DNA of 64,000 nt from Parasponia andersonii (lineage: Eukaryota; Streptophyta; Magnoliopsida; Rosales; Cannabaceae): the NCBI GenBank assembly GCA_002914805.1, contig JXTB01000293.1, positions 208,221-272,220 of the forward strand. The letters are read 5' to 3'. The notes under the pieces are model-generated. The model did not search any database. It was not told where the DNA came from and saw nothing but the letters and a program-made list of their open reading frames with translations. The position numbers and the translations under genes were made by a program. This document shows positions 35,384 through 45,503 of this stretch, one piece after another. Numbering within the stretch: the first letter of the stretch is position 1; each line of letters opens with the position of its first letter.

Positions 35384-36551
35384 TTAAGGTACTGAGAGCT
35401 TTCTTCTTAGGACTCTCGCGTACCCAATGTGGCCTATCACAAAGAAAACACTTGACTCTTGGCTTGGAGAAGTCACGATCTTCGTTCTCCTTGCCTTTGT
35501 CCTTGTGCTTATAGGAGGAACTATCTTTGTTCTATTTTTCTCCTTTTGTTTGCTCTTACCTACTCTTTGCTCCACCACCCTTTTTGTCTTTGGCCTTAAA
35601 AAGGTCTTTGTTGGTAGAGCAATCAACAAGGCTCTCAGCTATAATAATAGTATCGACTAAGTTCTAGACACCACGATGCTTAAGCTCTAACTTGGCCCAA
35701 TTCTGAAGGCCATCCATGAACAAGAATAAGGCATCTTTATCTAAAGTGTCAGGGACTTTGAGCAAGAGTGCAGTAAACTATTTCATATAGTCTCTAACAC
35801 TACCAGATTGTTTGAGGCGGCGAAAATAACCTCTTGCCTCCTCTTCGACATTCTTGGGAAAGAATTGTCTCTTTAGATCTCTCTTGAAGTCATCAAAATT
35901 TTTATGGTACGCACCCCTCGTTGCATCTCTCCGTGTCTTTGCCTCCATCCTAGTATGGCGGTATCAGTTAAATACAAGATAACATTCTAAATTTTACCGA
36001 TATCATCCGTCACATCAGTGGTTTCAAAGTATTATTCGAGTCCCCATAGGAAGTTCACGACTTCCCAAGAATTTCGAGCACTATTAAAGTTCATTGGTTT
36101 AGGCATCTCGGCCTTTCTTGTCTCAATGGTTATTATAGTGGTCACATCTGTGGCCACTGCTCACTTACACAAAGCAAGATCACTACCCAACCCATCTACT
36201 CTAAGTAAAAAACATTTGTGAGTTCTCTTTGGAAGTGATCTCATACCTTGGCAATCTTTGAATAAAGGGACTTGATCTGGCACCTTAAGTCAGCTTTTAA
36301 CCTACCAAGTGTATCTTTGATACCACTGTGAATTTTTGCATCCTTGATCTCCAAACCATCACAATGGTAATCTAGATCGTCTACTCGCTCGCCCAATGTG
36401 CCCAAGTTAGACTCTAGTTCAGACATTCTAGCCTCTAAGCTAGTCACCATACCCTTAAATTATCGTGGGTAGCACCCTTTTTTCCTTCATCGTGCCCACG
36501 TTTGGAAGCACTAACTTCGATGGGGTCAGAAGTTGCAACCATGGTCTTCAT
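35384..36551 (-). pseudogene. gag: gag of E4 (coiled coil, capsid, zinc knuckle)
   Basis: Begins at ATG 36551 (MKTMVATSDPIEVSASKRG), 41 bases after the primer-binding site. After a frameshift, 36450-36241 encodes MVTSLEARMSELESNLGTLG, a heptad-like coiled coil. Capsid-like sequence follows (35960-35600) with RQFFPKNVEEEARGYFRRLK, GSVRDYMK and FLFMDGLQNWAKLEL, a Retrotrans_gag pattern. The zinc knuckle CFLCDRPHWVRES (about 35455-35418) has lost its last Cys to Ser. Start choice is supported by the short leader. Confidence 0.85.
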
Positions 36552-36592
36552 ATAGAGACAATGGAACTACCAAGATACAATGAGTAACCAAA

Positions 36593-36604
36593 GCTCTAAT
36601 ACCA
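36593..36604 (-). promoter_or_regulatory. tRNA-Met primer-binding site of E4
   Basis: Minus strand TGGTATTAGAGC, one C-to-T change from TGGTATCAGAGC, three bases from the end of the 5' LTR. Confidence 0.9.
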
Positions 36605-36607
36605 TAC

Positions 36608-37262
36608 TGTCACAACCCTAGCCTCAAACTAGACAATCATACGGCATTTAGCATAGTCTATCACACTAAGTCAGCCTACTAATACTCAAGAAAGGGGCTT
36701 AAAGTAAGCTATGACACAAAGTGGCAAAGGATAAAAGAGTTTGAGTGAATGAAATCTTTGTATTACTCTTAGAATGCTTACAAATCTCAAAAATGAGATT
36801 TCTGTATAAATAAACCCAAGAGGTCTTTTATATAGGCAAAGCCTGAACCAACCAAGGGTTATGATCATTCTAAGTGGCGTGATCTTATAAAGGGTATAGA
36901 ATCTTTCCAAATAAAATAACAATATCTACAAAGATATTTACATAGAGAAATATAGAACAAACATGGCATAGATCCTTCTAGGAGGTTCACTCATGATCTT
37001 AGCTCTTCCAAGTTATTCTAGGAGTTTCTAAGACCGTCCTAACCCATCTAGCACCATTGGCCTTGCCTAGAGCCTTCTAGGACTTAGTAGCACCATCTAG
37101 AGTCTTCTAGCATAGCCAATATCTCTCTTAATCATTCTAGAAATGTCTACCACGTTCTGGAGCCTTCCCTTATCCTCTTAAGTGAACAGTATATATAGAG
37201 GATCTTAGAGCTATTGGGAGCAACATTTGGATTTTAGGAAGCCAAATGAGTGGGGCGTAATA
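36608..37262 (-). repeat. 5' LTR of E4
   Basis: 655 bp; partner of 31323-31940. Plus-strand start TGTCACAACCCTAGCC, end GGGCGTAATA. Both copies have TA where TG would be expected at the minus-strand start, so the source element already had it or both mutated. Probable TATA box TATATAAA (minus) at 36827-36834. Confidence 0.9.
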
Positions 37263-37700
37263 TTAAGCTTGCATAAGGTAGAAGACCTTAGGCAACAAGT
37301 ACTTGTAGCTATAAGACCTTGGTGAGCAATTTAGAAGAATCCAGAGCTTTCTAGAGTTTTAGTAGGCAACTTGTACATGATAGAAGGAGCACCAAAATAC
37401 TGTGTAGTTCAGCTCCAGGTGACATATAGTTCGGCTTCGATGACTTGTAGTTTGAGTATGGATGGAAAAGAGCTTAATCAAGGTGTAGTTCTAGCTAAAC
37501 TACATGTCGTTTTCTTGAGTTTATATTGTTTGTCTCATGGCATATGTAGTTATACTAATCTTGTTAAAGTCTTACTAATCCCATATTCACTTACTTCTAA
37601 TTCTCATTTTTGGATTAATACTAAAAATTGGGAAAACCCAAAAATATTATGTCCTTTGAGCTACAATGGATGTGACCATTCACTGGAGCTCATCAAGCAT

Positions 37701-37708
37701 TATAAATA
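37701..37708 (+). promoter_or_regulatory. TATA box of the E3 antisense ORF
   Basis: Plus-strand TATAAATA lies 35 bases before ATG at 37736 and 55 bases from the E3 LTR edge at 37646. Orientation is opposite to the E3 coding region. A promoter for an antisense transcript is inferred. Confidence 0.5.
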
Positions 37709-37735
37709 GAGGGCCTCATATATGTTTCATTAGCC

Positions 37736-38350
37736 ATGTCTTCCTCTCGGTTATACATCGACTATATCTATCTATTTCCATATCCAGTCATAGCTCCTAG
37801 CTTAAATTCGAGCTCATCAAGAATATCCTCGAGGGGGTCATGTTCTTCTCAGCTGCATCCTTTGAGCAGCTCATTTGACATAATATTGAGTTCACCATCG
37901 TCTCCTCCACCTATGCCGGTTTTTCCTTGAGTAGACAAGGGAAGCATGGACAATCTCCAAGCTCAAGTTAATGCCTTGAGTAAACAGCTGATTGAAATGC
38001 AACTACAGTCTCAAGCTAAATTGTACTATTACGTCCAAAGGATCCAAGAGCTTGAAATGCATGCGACTCATGCTTTTGAGCATGTTTCGAAGATCCAATC
38101 CTATGTGGGGAAAAGGATTGCCATTCTGGAGGCAAACCTAAGGATGGTCGAGACGAACTTGATAGAGGCGTATGAGGAAATCAATCATAGGTAGAAGTTA
38201 TACTGGGATCTTCAGAGCCAAGTAATTTTTGTGCCAGTATTAGCATCCCATGTGAAGCCACAACCTTCGTATTATGGTGCTTAATCCTCTACTAGCCGAT
38301 GAGGGCCTCAAAAGTATTCAAATTATCAGTACCACAAACCCTGAAGCATC
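37736..38350 (+). pseudogene. Antisense extra ORF (aORF) of E3
   Basis: On the strand opposite to gag-pol, between pol and the 3' LTR. One frame runs from ATG 37736 (MSSSRLYIDYIYLFPYP) through a Ser/Pro-rich part to TGA at 37928, then in the same frame MDNLQAQVNALSKQLIEMQL and further heptad-like sequence to TAG at 38192; the same frame continues with recognisable coding character to about 38350 with stops one transition from Gln or Arg codons. The middle part (37946-38194) is predicted by eye to be a coiled coil. Antisense extra ORFs at this place are known from several Tat-lineage elements; their function is unknown. It is not similar to any family I can name. Confidence 0.55.
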
Positions 38351-38951
38351 TTCTGTTAAGCTAGGTCTTCTTGTGTACTAATGAGGAGAGTATTCTGCAA
38401 AATGAAATGCATCCTCGAGCCTTGTATGCTCAATGTGATATAAATAAAGAAAAGCTTGTTTTCACACATGTATATATTAAAGGCCTCACACATGCATATA
38501 TGTATGACTATATTTTAAAGAAAAGCAAGCAAATATATACATATGCACTCCTCTACACCTAACATGAAAAATATCATAACAACAATTGTTTTGGAGAAAA
38601 GCACATACATGATTTTATTGTTTAAAAGAGGAATGCTAAGTTCAAAACCAAATAACAATTTAACTAAGAATCATGCATGAGGTTTGCATATATTTTACAA
38701 AGACATAAGGAACCCAAACAAGTATAGCAATGATCACTTCAGAGCATGTAATTTGTTGCCAATAAGAATATTAGGCTTTAATTCAAGCATAAGACAACAA
38801 AATAATAGTGTACCTAGTATGCTATAATGGTTCTAAATTTAATTAGCAATGATACTTACTAAATTAAGGATCATAGGATGCATGTATGAAGCAAAAATCT
38901 ATCATTAATTGATTTTACTAATAAAAGGATTCATACAAAAGTGTAGTATGC
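38351..38951. other. E3 internal non-coding region left of E5
   Basis: A/T-rich sequence with repeated CACATG/CATATA phrases (38460-38560) and no coding motif. It ends with TATGC (38947-38951), the target duplication of E5. Confidence 0.5.
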
Positions 38952-40507
38952 TGTTGGGCAGCTTCTAATGCACAAAGCACTACAAGTATATAGGTTGTAC
39001 TAAGTAATATAGAGTAAGAGAGTGTCGATCCCACTAGGAATACTTGATTTACAAATGCTAAGTACCAAATGAAACTAGTTTCTAATTCATACAAAAAACA
39101 ATATTCGATGGTTTTATGCAAAAATTAAAATGTAAATAACAAAGTAAAAGGAAAGAAAGGAAATTGAAAACTAAGCAACCAAAATAGTTCTTAAAGCAAT
39201 AATAAGGAACCTAGGGATTCAATCTACCCTCTAACTCCTCTAACTACTTGTTTTCCTCATAAAATAATTATCCACATAGAATTGACAACCAAGCATCCTA
39301 AAATATTTACAAAATCCTTTCCAAGACATAAGTGAAAATATATGCACAAGATAATATGTTACTCCTAACATCAAATGATTAGACTCATTAATTTCGGTAA
39401 TTCTCACACAAAGGTTGCATAAGCTACATAAATATATTCCTATCCTATGCAAACCCATCCTATTCTAGGCAATCTTATGTTGTTTTATCTATGTCCAAAC
39501 ATGTATTCCTCCTCCCAAGTTTGTATATATTTTACAACACAACTCTATTTATTGGCCAAGTAAATAGATGCATTAAACTCAAGATAGAACAATCAACTTA
39601 CAATAGATTTCAAGAACAATAGAGGAAAACAATATAGTTGATTATATTAGAGGTTCAATTGTCTCCCTAGAAATAGAGTTTAGCTCATGTTCATATAAAA
39701 TATTCCATAATAAATATAAAAAAAATTGATACATAATGATTCTGCAGAAAATAGACGAGAAAAAGATGAGAGTAAGAGATAGAAAAACTCAATTGAAGCT
39801 TTTAATCTCATTGCTCCTTCTTCTTGAATCCTCTCCTTGATGTTGTTTTCTCCTTTGGAGTAGCTTTAGGAACCCTTAGTGGCTAGGGTTTTCATCCTCT
39901 TTTTCCTCCACCTTCAAATGAGAGAAAGAGAGTTTAAATAAAGGAGTTGTCATGAGCAAAATCTGGGTTTTCTGCAACTTTTTAGTGTTCTGGCATGGAC
40001 ACTGATGCTGTGATGCCATAGTTGGTAAAGAGATGGTGCTGCGGCACCAGATGTTGGCACTGTGATGCTATAAGGCCGAGGCTACAACACCACAAACTTG
40101 GCATAGCAACCCCATGGAATTAGGGTTGCAATGCCAAGAAAATGGGGCTGTAGCCCTACGGAATTGGGGTTACAGCCTCATGTGTATGGCAATATAGCCT
40201 CATGATTTTGGGCTTGTGCACCATATCTTTAGGCTGCTGCCCTAAGTTCTTGGGGTTGCAGCACCACATCTTTTGTAAAATAGTGCCATTTTGTCTTGCT
40301 TCTAAATTTATTCTAAATGCTCTATCACCGATCTACTCTCATTACTGTGCAAATTTGTCATTTAAACTTCAGAACACAACAATCTTCACTTAATGATCTC
40401 TTACCTGAAATATGCATTAAAAACAATAAAGTAAGTAAAAAGAGCTGAAAGACAAGAAATTCTTAGGTTGAAAGTGTTGTAAAGATAAGTGAAAAATACA
40501 CTTGTCA
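38952..40507 (-). repeat. 3' LTR of E5
   Basis: 1556 bp. Plus-strand TGTTGGGCAGC...CTTGTCA, i.e. minus-strand TGACAAGTG...CA. Contains the Athila/Tat-type phrase GTGTCGATCCCACTAGGAAT (39022-39041) and a possible TATA box, minus TATTTAAA at 39933-39940. Upstream of that (39990-40280) is a cluster of GC-rich repeats with hairpin character such as GGTGCTGCGGCACC. Confidence 0.9.
39990..40280. repeat. GC-rich hairpin cluster in the E5 LTR
   Basis: Degenerate repeats of about 30-40 bp built on palindromes like GGTGCTGCGGCACC (40026-40040) and GGGGCTGTAGCCC (40143-40156). The counterpart in the other LTR is at 46510-46790. By position it is in U3, upstream of the TATA-like motif. Confidence 0.6.
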
Positions 40508-40522
40508 AACACTCCTAAACTT
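40508..40522 (-). other. Polypurine tract of E5 (weak)
   Basis: Minus strand TTTAGGAGTGTT directly precedes the LTR start TGACAAGTG. Purine content is modest, but position and the AGGAGTGTT/TGACA junction fit Athila elements. Confidence 0.5.
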
Positions 40523-42331
40523 AACCTAAAGCTCGTCCTTGAGCTAAAACAAAATATGAACAAACAGAACTAAAACAACATAAAAACAAAACTAAAACAC
40601 ACAAGCATAGCTTTTGAATAAGGTCAATATTGTCTCAAAACTCTCTAAAAGATATATAACTCAAAGGAAACTTAAAGCATCACAATAGTTTAGAATTTCA
40701 AATTTACTAATAGTTTCACTTTATTGTCAACTATTAGTGTGTGTGTGTGTATAATAGTTGCTTATATATTTAGAGATATCTCAATGAAAGTAAATAAGTC
40801 ATCTTATAGGCCCGCCTTTTATGTCAATCTCCACTAATGTAGAATAACACTAAATTGAAGATTAATAGATCTTTAGTTGGTTTGTAATATAAGGCTTGGA
40901 TACAGATGGATGAAATGATATCATTTAGGCTTATTCACACTAAGATGCCCTTTTAAGCTCAATGAATAAAATTCTCTCAAGCATACTATAAGAATTTCCC
41001 CCAAACTTAGCCTTTGACCATTTTTTTTTTTACAATTAACTGCCAATTTAAGGTAGCCAAACTTCTTCCTTAACAAAGACTTCCTTTTTTTAATTTTTTT
41101 TTATTTTTAACCACTTGCACTTCATCATAAATTCAAAATTTATTTTCATGCATCTATAATGTGAAGCAAGGTAATTTAGGAAATTATTTATTGATAAGAA
41201 GCATTTATGGGGTTTATAAAATGAAAAATGCAAAGAAACTGGGTCAAAGTGGGTGACTAAGGATATTACATTTAAGCGTAGGTTTGAAAAACTCAACTGA
41301 TCAAAAATGGCCTATATCATTTCTTCGATTTTTATGCTACCTAGGATTTCGCCTTGATTGACAACTAAACAAGTTATAAGATGACATGAGACAAAATATT
41401 TTTCTAAGCTAGATGCATAAAGCTACTCTAAGCAATTAAAGGCTAAATGCTTACAACTATGTGCAAAATATGTTTAAGAGTTATTCACGAAGCAAAACCA
41501 CAAAAGATTTAAGCACACAAACAGTCATGATACCATATGTTTCCAAAGAGTTATTTCACACATACTCACAAAAATATCATCGACTTTCAACCTCTATCAA
41601 AAGCCCTAAATAACACGCAATCAAACAAATAAATAAAATAAAAAAATGTACTAAGAAAGAAAGAAAGAAAGACACTAAATAAACTAGAATGAACAAAGAG
41701 AAAAATATTTTAGAAGTTAAACTAATTAAAATGCTCATGAAGACAAAGCAGGTAAGTGCTAGAAACTCTCCCTAAACTTAAAGTATGCATTGTCCTAAAT
41801 GCACTAAATATGAAATAGCAAGGAGGAATGAGTAATTACCTGAATGAAGGCCACTTAGTCGGCCTCGAAGGTGTGGTAGTTGCCAAGTTGATCACCTTCA
41901 ACTCACGGTGGTGCTGTCAACAATGCCATACCAGGGTAAGTTAGTTTTTTTTTTTGGGTCAGTGGCACCGTAGCCCCAAAAAGTGACACCATAGTGCCAT
42001 AACCTAGGCACCAATATATATTTGGTGCTGAGGTGTTAAATTTCTGTTTGTGGTGCCCCGGAGTGGTGCCGAGCGCCGAATTGAGCTCTTGAGGAACCAA
42101 AATGATAGCACTCTTCAAATTTTCTACAATCAAGCTCCTCCACCAACACCTTCATCACTTTGTCTTCATCATAATCATAACAAAATAACTTCAAATATGC
42201 TTCCCTCTTTATTCATAATATTCTTGGGTTGCCTCCTAAGTAGTGCTTGTTTAACATCCCTAGCTTAACATAGCCATTCCCCATAGAGGATTAGGTGATT
42301 TAGCTTGATCAAGCTCTCCTCCTAGGTATTC
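40523..42331 (-). other. Non-coding 3' internal region of E5
   Basis: Sequence between the integrase tail and the 3' LTR. It contains short simple repeats, (GT)n near 40737-40752 and (AAAG)n near 41655-41674, and LTR-like GGCACC phrases near 41955-42075. No coding motif was recognised. Confidence 0.55.
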
Positions 42332-43118
42332 CTAGAGCTTTTGAACATTCGCCTTGATTCTTTTAGTTACACTATGTGGAGACACATCAGTCTCTTTGAA
42401 TAGCCCTGACCATCTTGCCTTGAGCTCACCTGAGAAGAGTTTTAAATATAATGAACCAAGCACACCTCTTGGTCTTGATTTGAAGTGATGATCACCACAC
42501 TTCTTCTTCCTTATCTTCCACTTCTTCGTGTCCTTCTTGTACGACTTATGATGGTTGGAGGATAAGAGTGAAGACTCTATGACTCTAATTGGAGGATTGG
42601 ACTTAGAAGAATGTGGTGGGGCTTCCCTATCATTGATGTTCTGTTGAGCCTTCTTTGCTTTTTCATCATCAATGGGATGAATGATGGAGGCTTTAAGATT
42701 GATAAGTAGAGCTTCCTCTAATACATTAACTTCAATGCTCTCCTTTGCCAGGTCTACTCTGTAACAATCATTGACGTCACTACGAGAATCTACCTCTTTG
42801 AACATATTAAAGGATATGACTTGATCCTCCACCCTCATAGTAAGTTCTCCTTTGTACACATCAATGACTGTTCTCTCAGTTACCAAGAATGGTCTTCCTT
42901 GGAAGGTTTTCATCTTCCTCTATGTCAAAAATAATGAAATCAGCAGGAAAGAACAACTTTTCCATCTTTACAAGCATATATTCAATGATTCCTCTTGGAT
43001 ATTTGATCGACCTATCTACATATTGGAGCATTGTCATAGTTGGCTTTACTTCATCCGAACTAAGCTTTTGAAACACAGAGAATGACATTAGATTGACGCT
43101 TGCTCCAAAATCACACAA
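42332..43118 (-). pseudogene. Protease joined to integrase C-terminus in E5 (pol core deleted)
   Basis: The minus strand encodes an Athila protease (43118-42876) with CDFGAS, catalytic Asp codon at 43110-43112, and YPRGIIEYMLVK. A frameshift near 42890 leads to an open 193-codon frame (42913-42332) that starts in the protease end (GRPFLVTERTVIDVYKGEL) and, after about 110 unassigned residues, ends with LYLKLFSGELKARWSGLF, the GPF-type C-terminal tail of Athila integrase. RT, RNase H and the integrase core, normally about 1000 residues, are absent. The second part is free of stops, unlike most coding remnants here. Confidence 0.75.
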
Positions 43119-44974
43119 TTCCTTACCAAAGAAATGATCACTAATAGCGTAAAGAATATGGAAGCTTCCCAGAACCTTGAGCTGAGGAAGAAACTTGTTT
43201 TAAATAATTGCACTACATTCCTCCGTGAGAGCAACTATCTTATACTCCCTTAATCTCCTCTTCTTAGAGAGGATCGCCCTCATAAACTTTACATAATTGG
43301 GCATTTGCTCAAATGCCTCGGCAAAGGGGATATTGATGTTTAGCTACTTGAACACTTCCAAGAACTTGGAGAATTATTGGTCAAGCTTCTTCTTTTGAAA
43401 GTATTGAGGACAAGGCAATGGTAGATTATAAGAACATGGCTTTGATGTTGAGGAACTATCAGCATCTACCTCTTCAATTAGCTTCTTTCCATCATACCCT
43501 TTCGCTTACTCTTCCTCAATATCTTCTTCAGTCATTGGCTTCGAGGGTGAAGTGGGCTTCTCAACATTTTTTTCACTAACTCCTTACCATTTCTCAATGT
43601 GATGGAATAACAATGTTCCTTACTCTCATTTATTAGATACATCTCAGTATTGCTTGGTAATGCACCTTGAGGCCGATTGGTTATAGCATTGGCTACTTGG
43701 CCAAGTTATGTCTCCAAGGTTCTCTTAGTGGCTGCTTGATTTTGGAGTTTTTGCTTTGTTCTTTGCATTGTATTGCATAAGTAACTCCTCTATAGATAGC
43801 TTCTTCTCTTGTAGTGATTAATCTTGATTCTGGAATCCTTGATATTGCATTGATCTTATGTTTGGATTTCGCCCTTGTTGCTTCTGGTTACCCCTAGAGA
43901 AATTTGGATGGTTTCTCTATCTTAGATTATAAGAGTTGGAGTAGGGATTGTTGCGGTGTGGCTGGTTATAGTTCTCCACGAAGTGAGCTGACTCTATGTT
44001 CAAAGGGCAATAAGATCTGAAGTCATTGTCACCACATTGCTCATAAGCACCAGCTGGGCTTTGGATTGCATGCACTCTTTGGACTACCATTGAATTGAGC
44101 TTCTTGGTCATTGACTCCAAATTCTTGGTCAATACATAACTTGAGCTAACAATATAGAAATAACTTCTTACTCATTGACACTAGCGGCTCTCCTTGGATT
44201 GACACGCTCGGAAGGCCATTCGTAGTTGTTTTTTGCCGCCCTTTCTTCTAATAACTTGTAGGCATCATCCGTGGATTTACCTATCAATGCACCCCCAACT
44301 ACGATATCTACAATGCTCCACAAATGATCCATCAACTTGTTATAGAATATTTTAACGAGAAGCCACTTCGGTATCCCATGGTGTGGACACTTTCTAATCA
44401 ACTCCTTATAGCACTCCCAAGCCTTGTACAAGCATTCATTGTCAAATTGCATAAAAGAGGTGATGTCATTTCTCAGCTTAGTGGTCTTGGCTGGATGGAA
44501 GAATTTAGCAAGAAATTTCTGAGCTAAATAGTCCCATGTAGTGATTTATCCCAAGGATAAGGCATTCAACCATCCCTTAGCCTTGTCCCTCAAGAAGAAT
44601 AGGAATAACCTCAAGTGAATGGCATCTTCACTAACTCTGTTGTGTTTGAAAGTGTCGCATATCTCTAGAAAATTCATGATGTGTTGGTTAGGATCATCAC
44701 TCTATAAGCCACCAAATTGGCACATAGCTTGCACAATCTGAATGATTGCCGGCTTCAACTCAAAGTTTGTGGCATTGATAGCTGGCCTTTGAATGCTAGG
44801 ACCAAAACCTTCTAGGATAGGAATTGCAAAGTTCCTCAAAGGTCTAGTGTTGTCTTGTTCTCCCATTGCTCCTTATGAGTTGGCACCTTGATTTTTCTGT
44901 CTTCGAATTTCCCTCAAGGTGCTCTCAATCTCAAGATCGAATGATAAAAAGTCTGCACTCCTCATATGTCTCAT
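43119..44974 (-). pseudogene. gag: gag of E5 (Athila type)
   Basis: Starts at ATG 44974 (MRHMRSADFLSFDLEIESTL), passes a stop just before a second Met at 44866 (MGEQDNTRPLRNFAIP), and contains the Athila gag core: PNQHIMNFLEICDTFKHN, FLRDKAKGWLNALSLG, AKFFHPAKTTKLRNDITSF, and CLYKAWECYKELIRKCPHHG (within the open frame 44452-44168). The segment after 44160 is fragmented but continues (44132-43917, SMTKKLNSM and related) toward the protease. Gag would form the particle; here it is broken by several stops. Confidence 0.85.
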
Positions 44975-45074
44975 ATAATGAAATCAAACACCTGAGATTC
45001 GCAATAAAAAGAAAAATTTTGAATTAAATCAAAGCTAATATATATTAGTATTAACAAGTAGTAAATCACCGTAC

Positions 45075-45092
45075 TCTCTAACAATGGCACCA
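45075..45092 (-). promoter_or_regulatory. Inner primer-binding site of E5 (tRNA-Asp type)
   Basis: Minus strand TGGTGCCATTGTTAGAGA, which differs from the Athila site TGGCGCCGTTGCCGGGGA only by transitions. It follows the LTR-derived fragment at 45099. Confidence 0.75.
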
Positions 45093-45098
45093 AAAACT

Positions 45099-45503
45099 TG
45101 TTGGCCTATTTCTAAAACATAAAACACCGCAAGTATATAGGACGCAATAAGTAAGTGTCGATCCCATGAGGAGTACTTGATTTATAAATGCTAAGTACTA
45201 ACCGAAACTTATTTCCAATTTATCCAAATGACAATATTCGATGGTTTTGCGCAAGAATTAAAATGTAAATAACAATGTAAAAGAAAAGAAAGGAAATTAA
45301 AAACTAAGCAACTAAATTAGTTCTTAAAGCAATAGTAGGAACCTAGAGATGCAATCTACCCTCTAACTCTTCCAACTACTTATTTTCCTCATAAAATAAT
45401 TATCCAAATGGAATTAATAACCAAAAATCCTAAAGTATTCACAAAATCCAACCTTTGATTGTACATTGATCTAACAATTATCCTTGGCAAGGTGCCAAAA
45501 ACT
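45099..45503 (-). repeat. Duplicated LTR end plus primer-binding site in E5
   Basis: 45099 to about 45455 repeats the first 360 bases (plus orientation) of the LTR that begins at 45504; both start TGTTGG and share the GTGTCGATCCCA phrase. It is followed by a short unique piece and by a second primer-binding site, minus TGGCACCTTGCCAAGGA (45481-45497). The element thus has two LTR-end/primer-site junctions in tandem. Confidence 0.85.

Larger units (their letters stand above)
31323..37262 (-). mobile_element. E4: Galadriel-like chromovirus inserted in the E3 3' LTR
   Basis: A complete-length but decayed Ty3/gypsy element of 5940 bp: LTRs at 31323-31940 and 36608-37262, polypurine tract beside the left LTR, tRNA-Met primer-binding site beside the right LTR, and gag-PR-RT-RH-IN-chromodomain on the minus strand. 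The flanks TTAA (4 bp, or CTTAA/ATTAA) are duplicated and the empty site AGCTTAAGCTTGC is present in the other E3 LTR near 63285-63297, which proves insertion. The classical chromodomain at the very end and RT wording suggest the Galadriel lineage; this was judged by eye. Confidence 0.9.
29570..37646 (-). repeat. 3' LTR of E3, split by E4
   Basis: Parts 29570-31322 and 37263-37646 together match the right LTR in order (for example the phrases near 29580-29660 with 58510-58600, and 37290-37380 with 63300-63395). Plus-strand start is TGTTCGGGATC; the end is AAAAATA where the other LTR has AAAACA, i.e. the CA end mutated to TA. E4 interrupts it between AGCTTAA and GCTTGC, a site intact in the right LTR. 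Confidence 0.85.
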
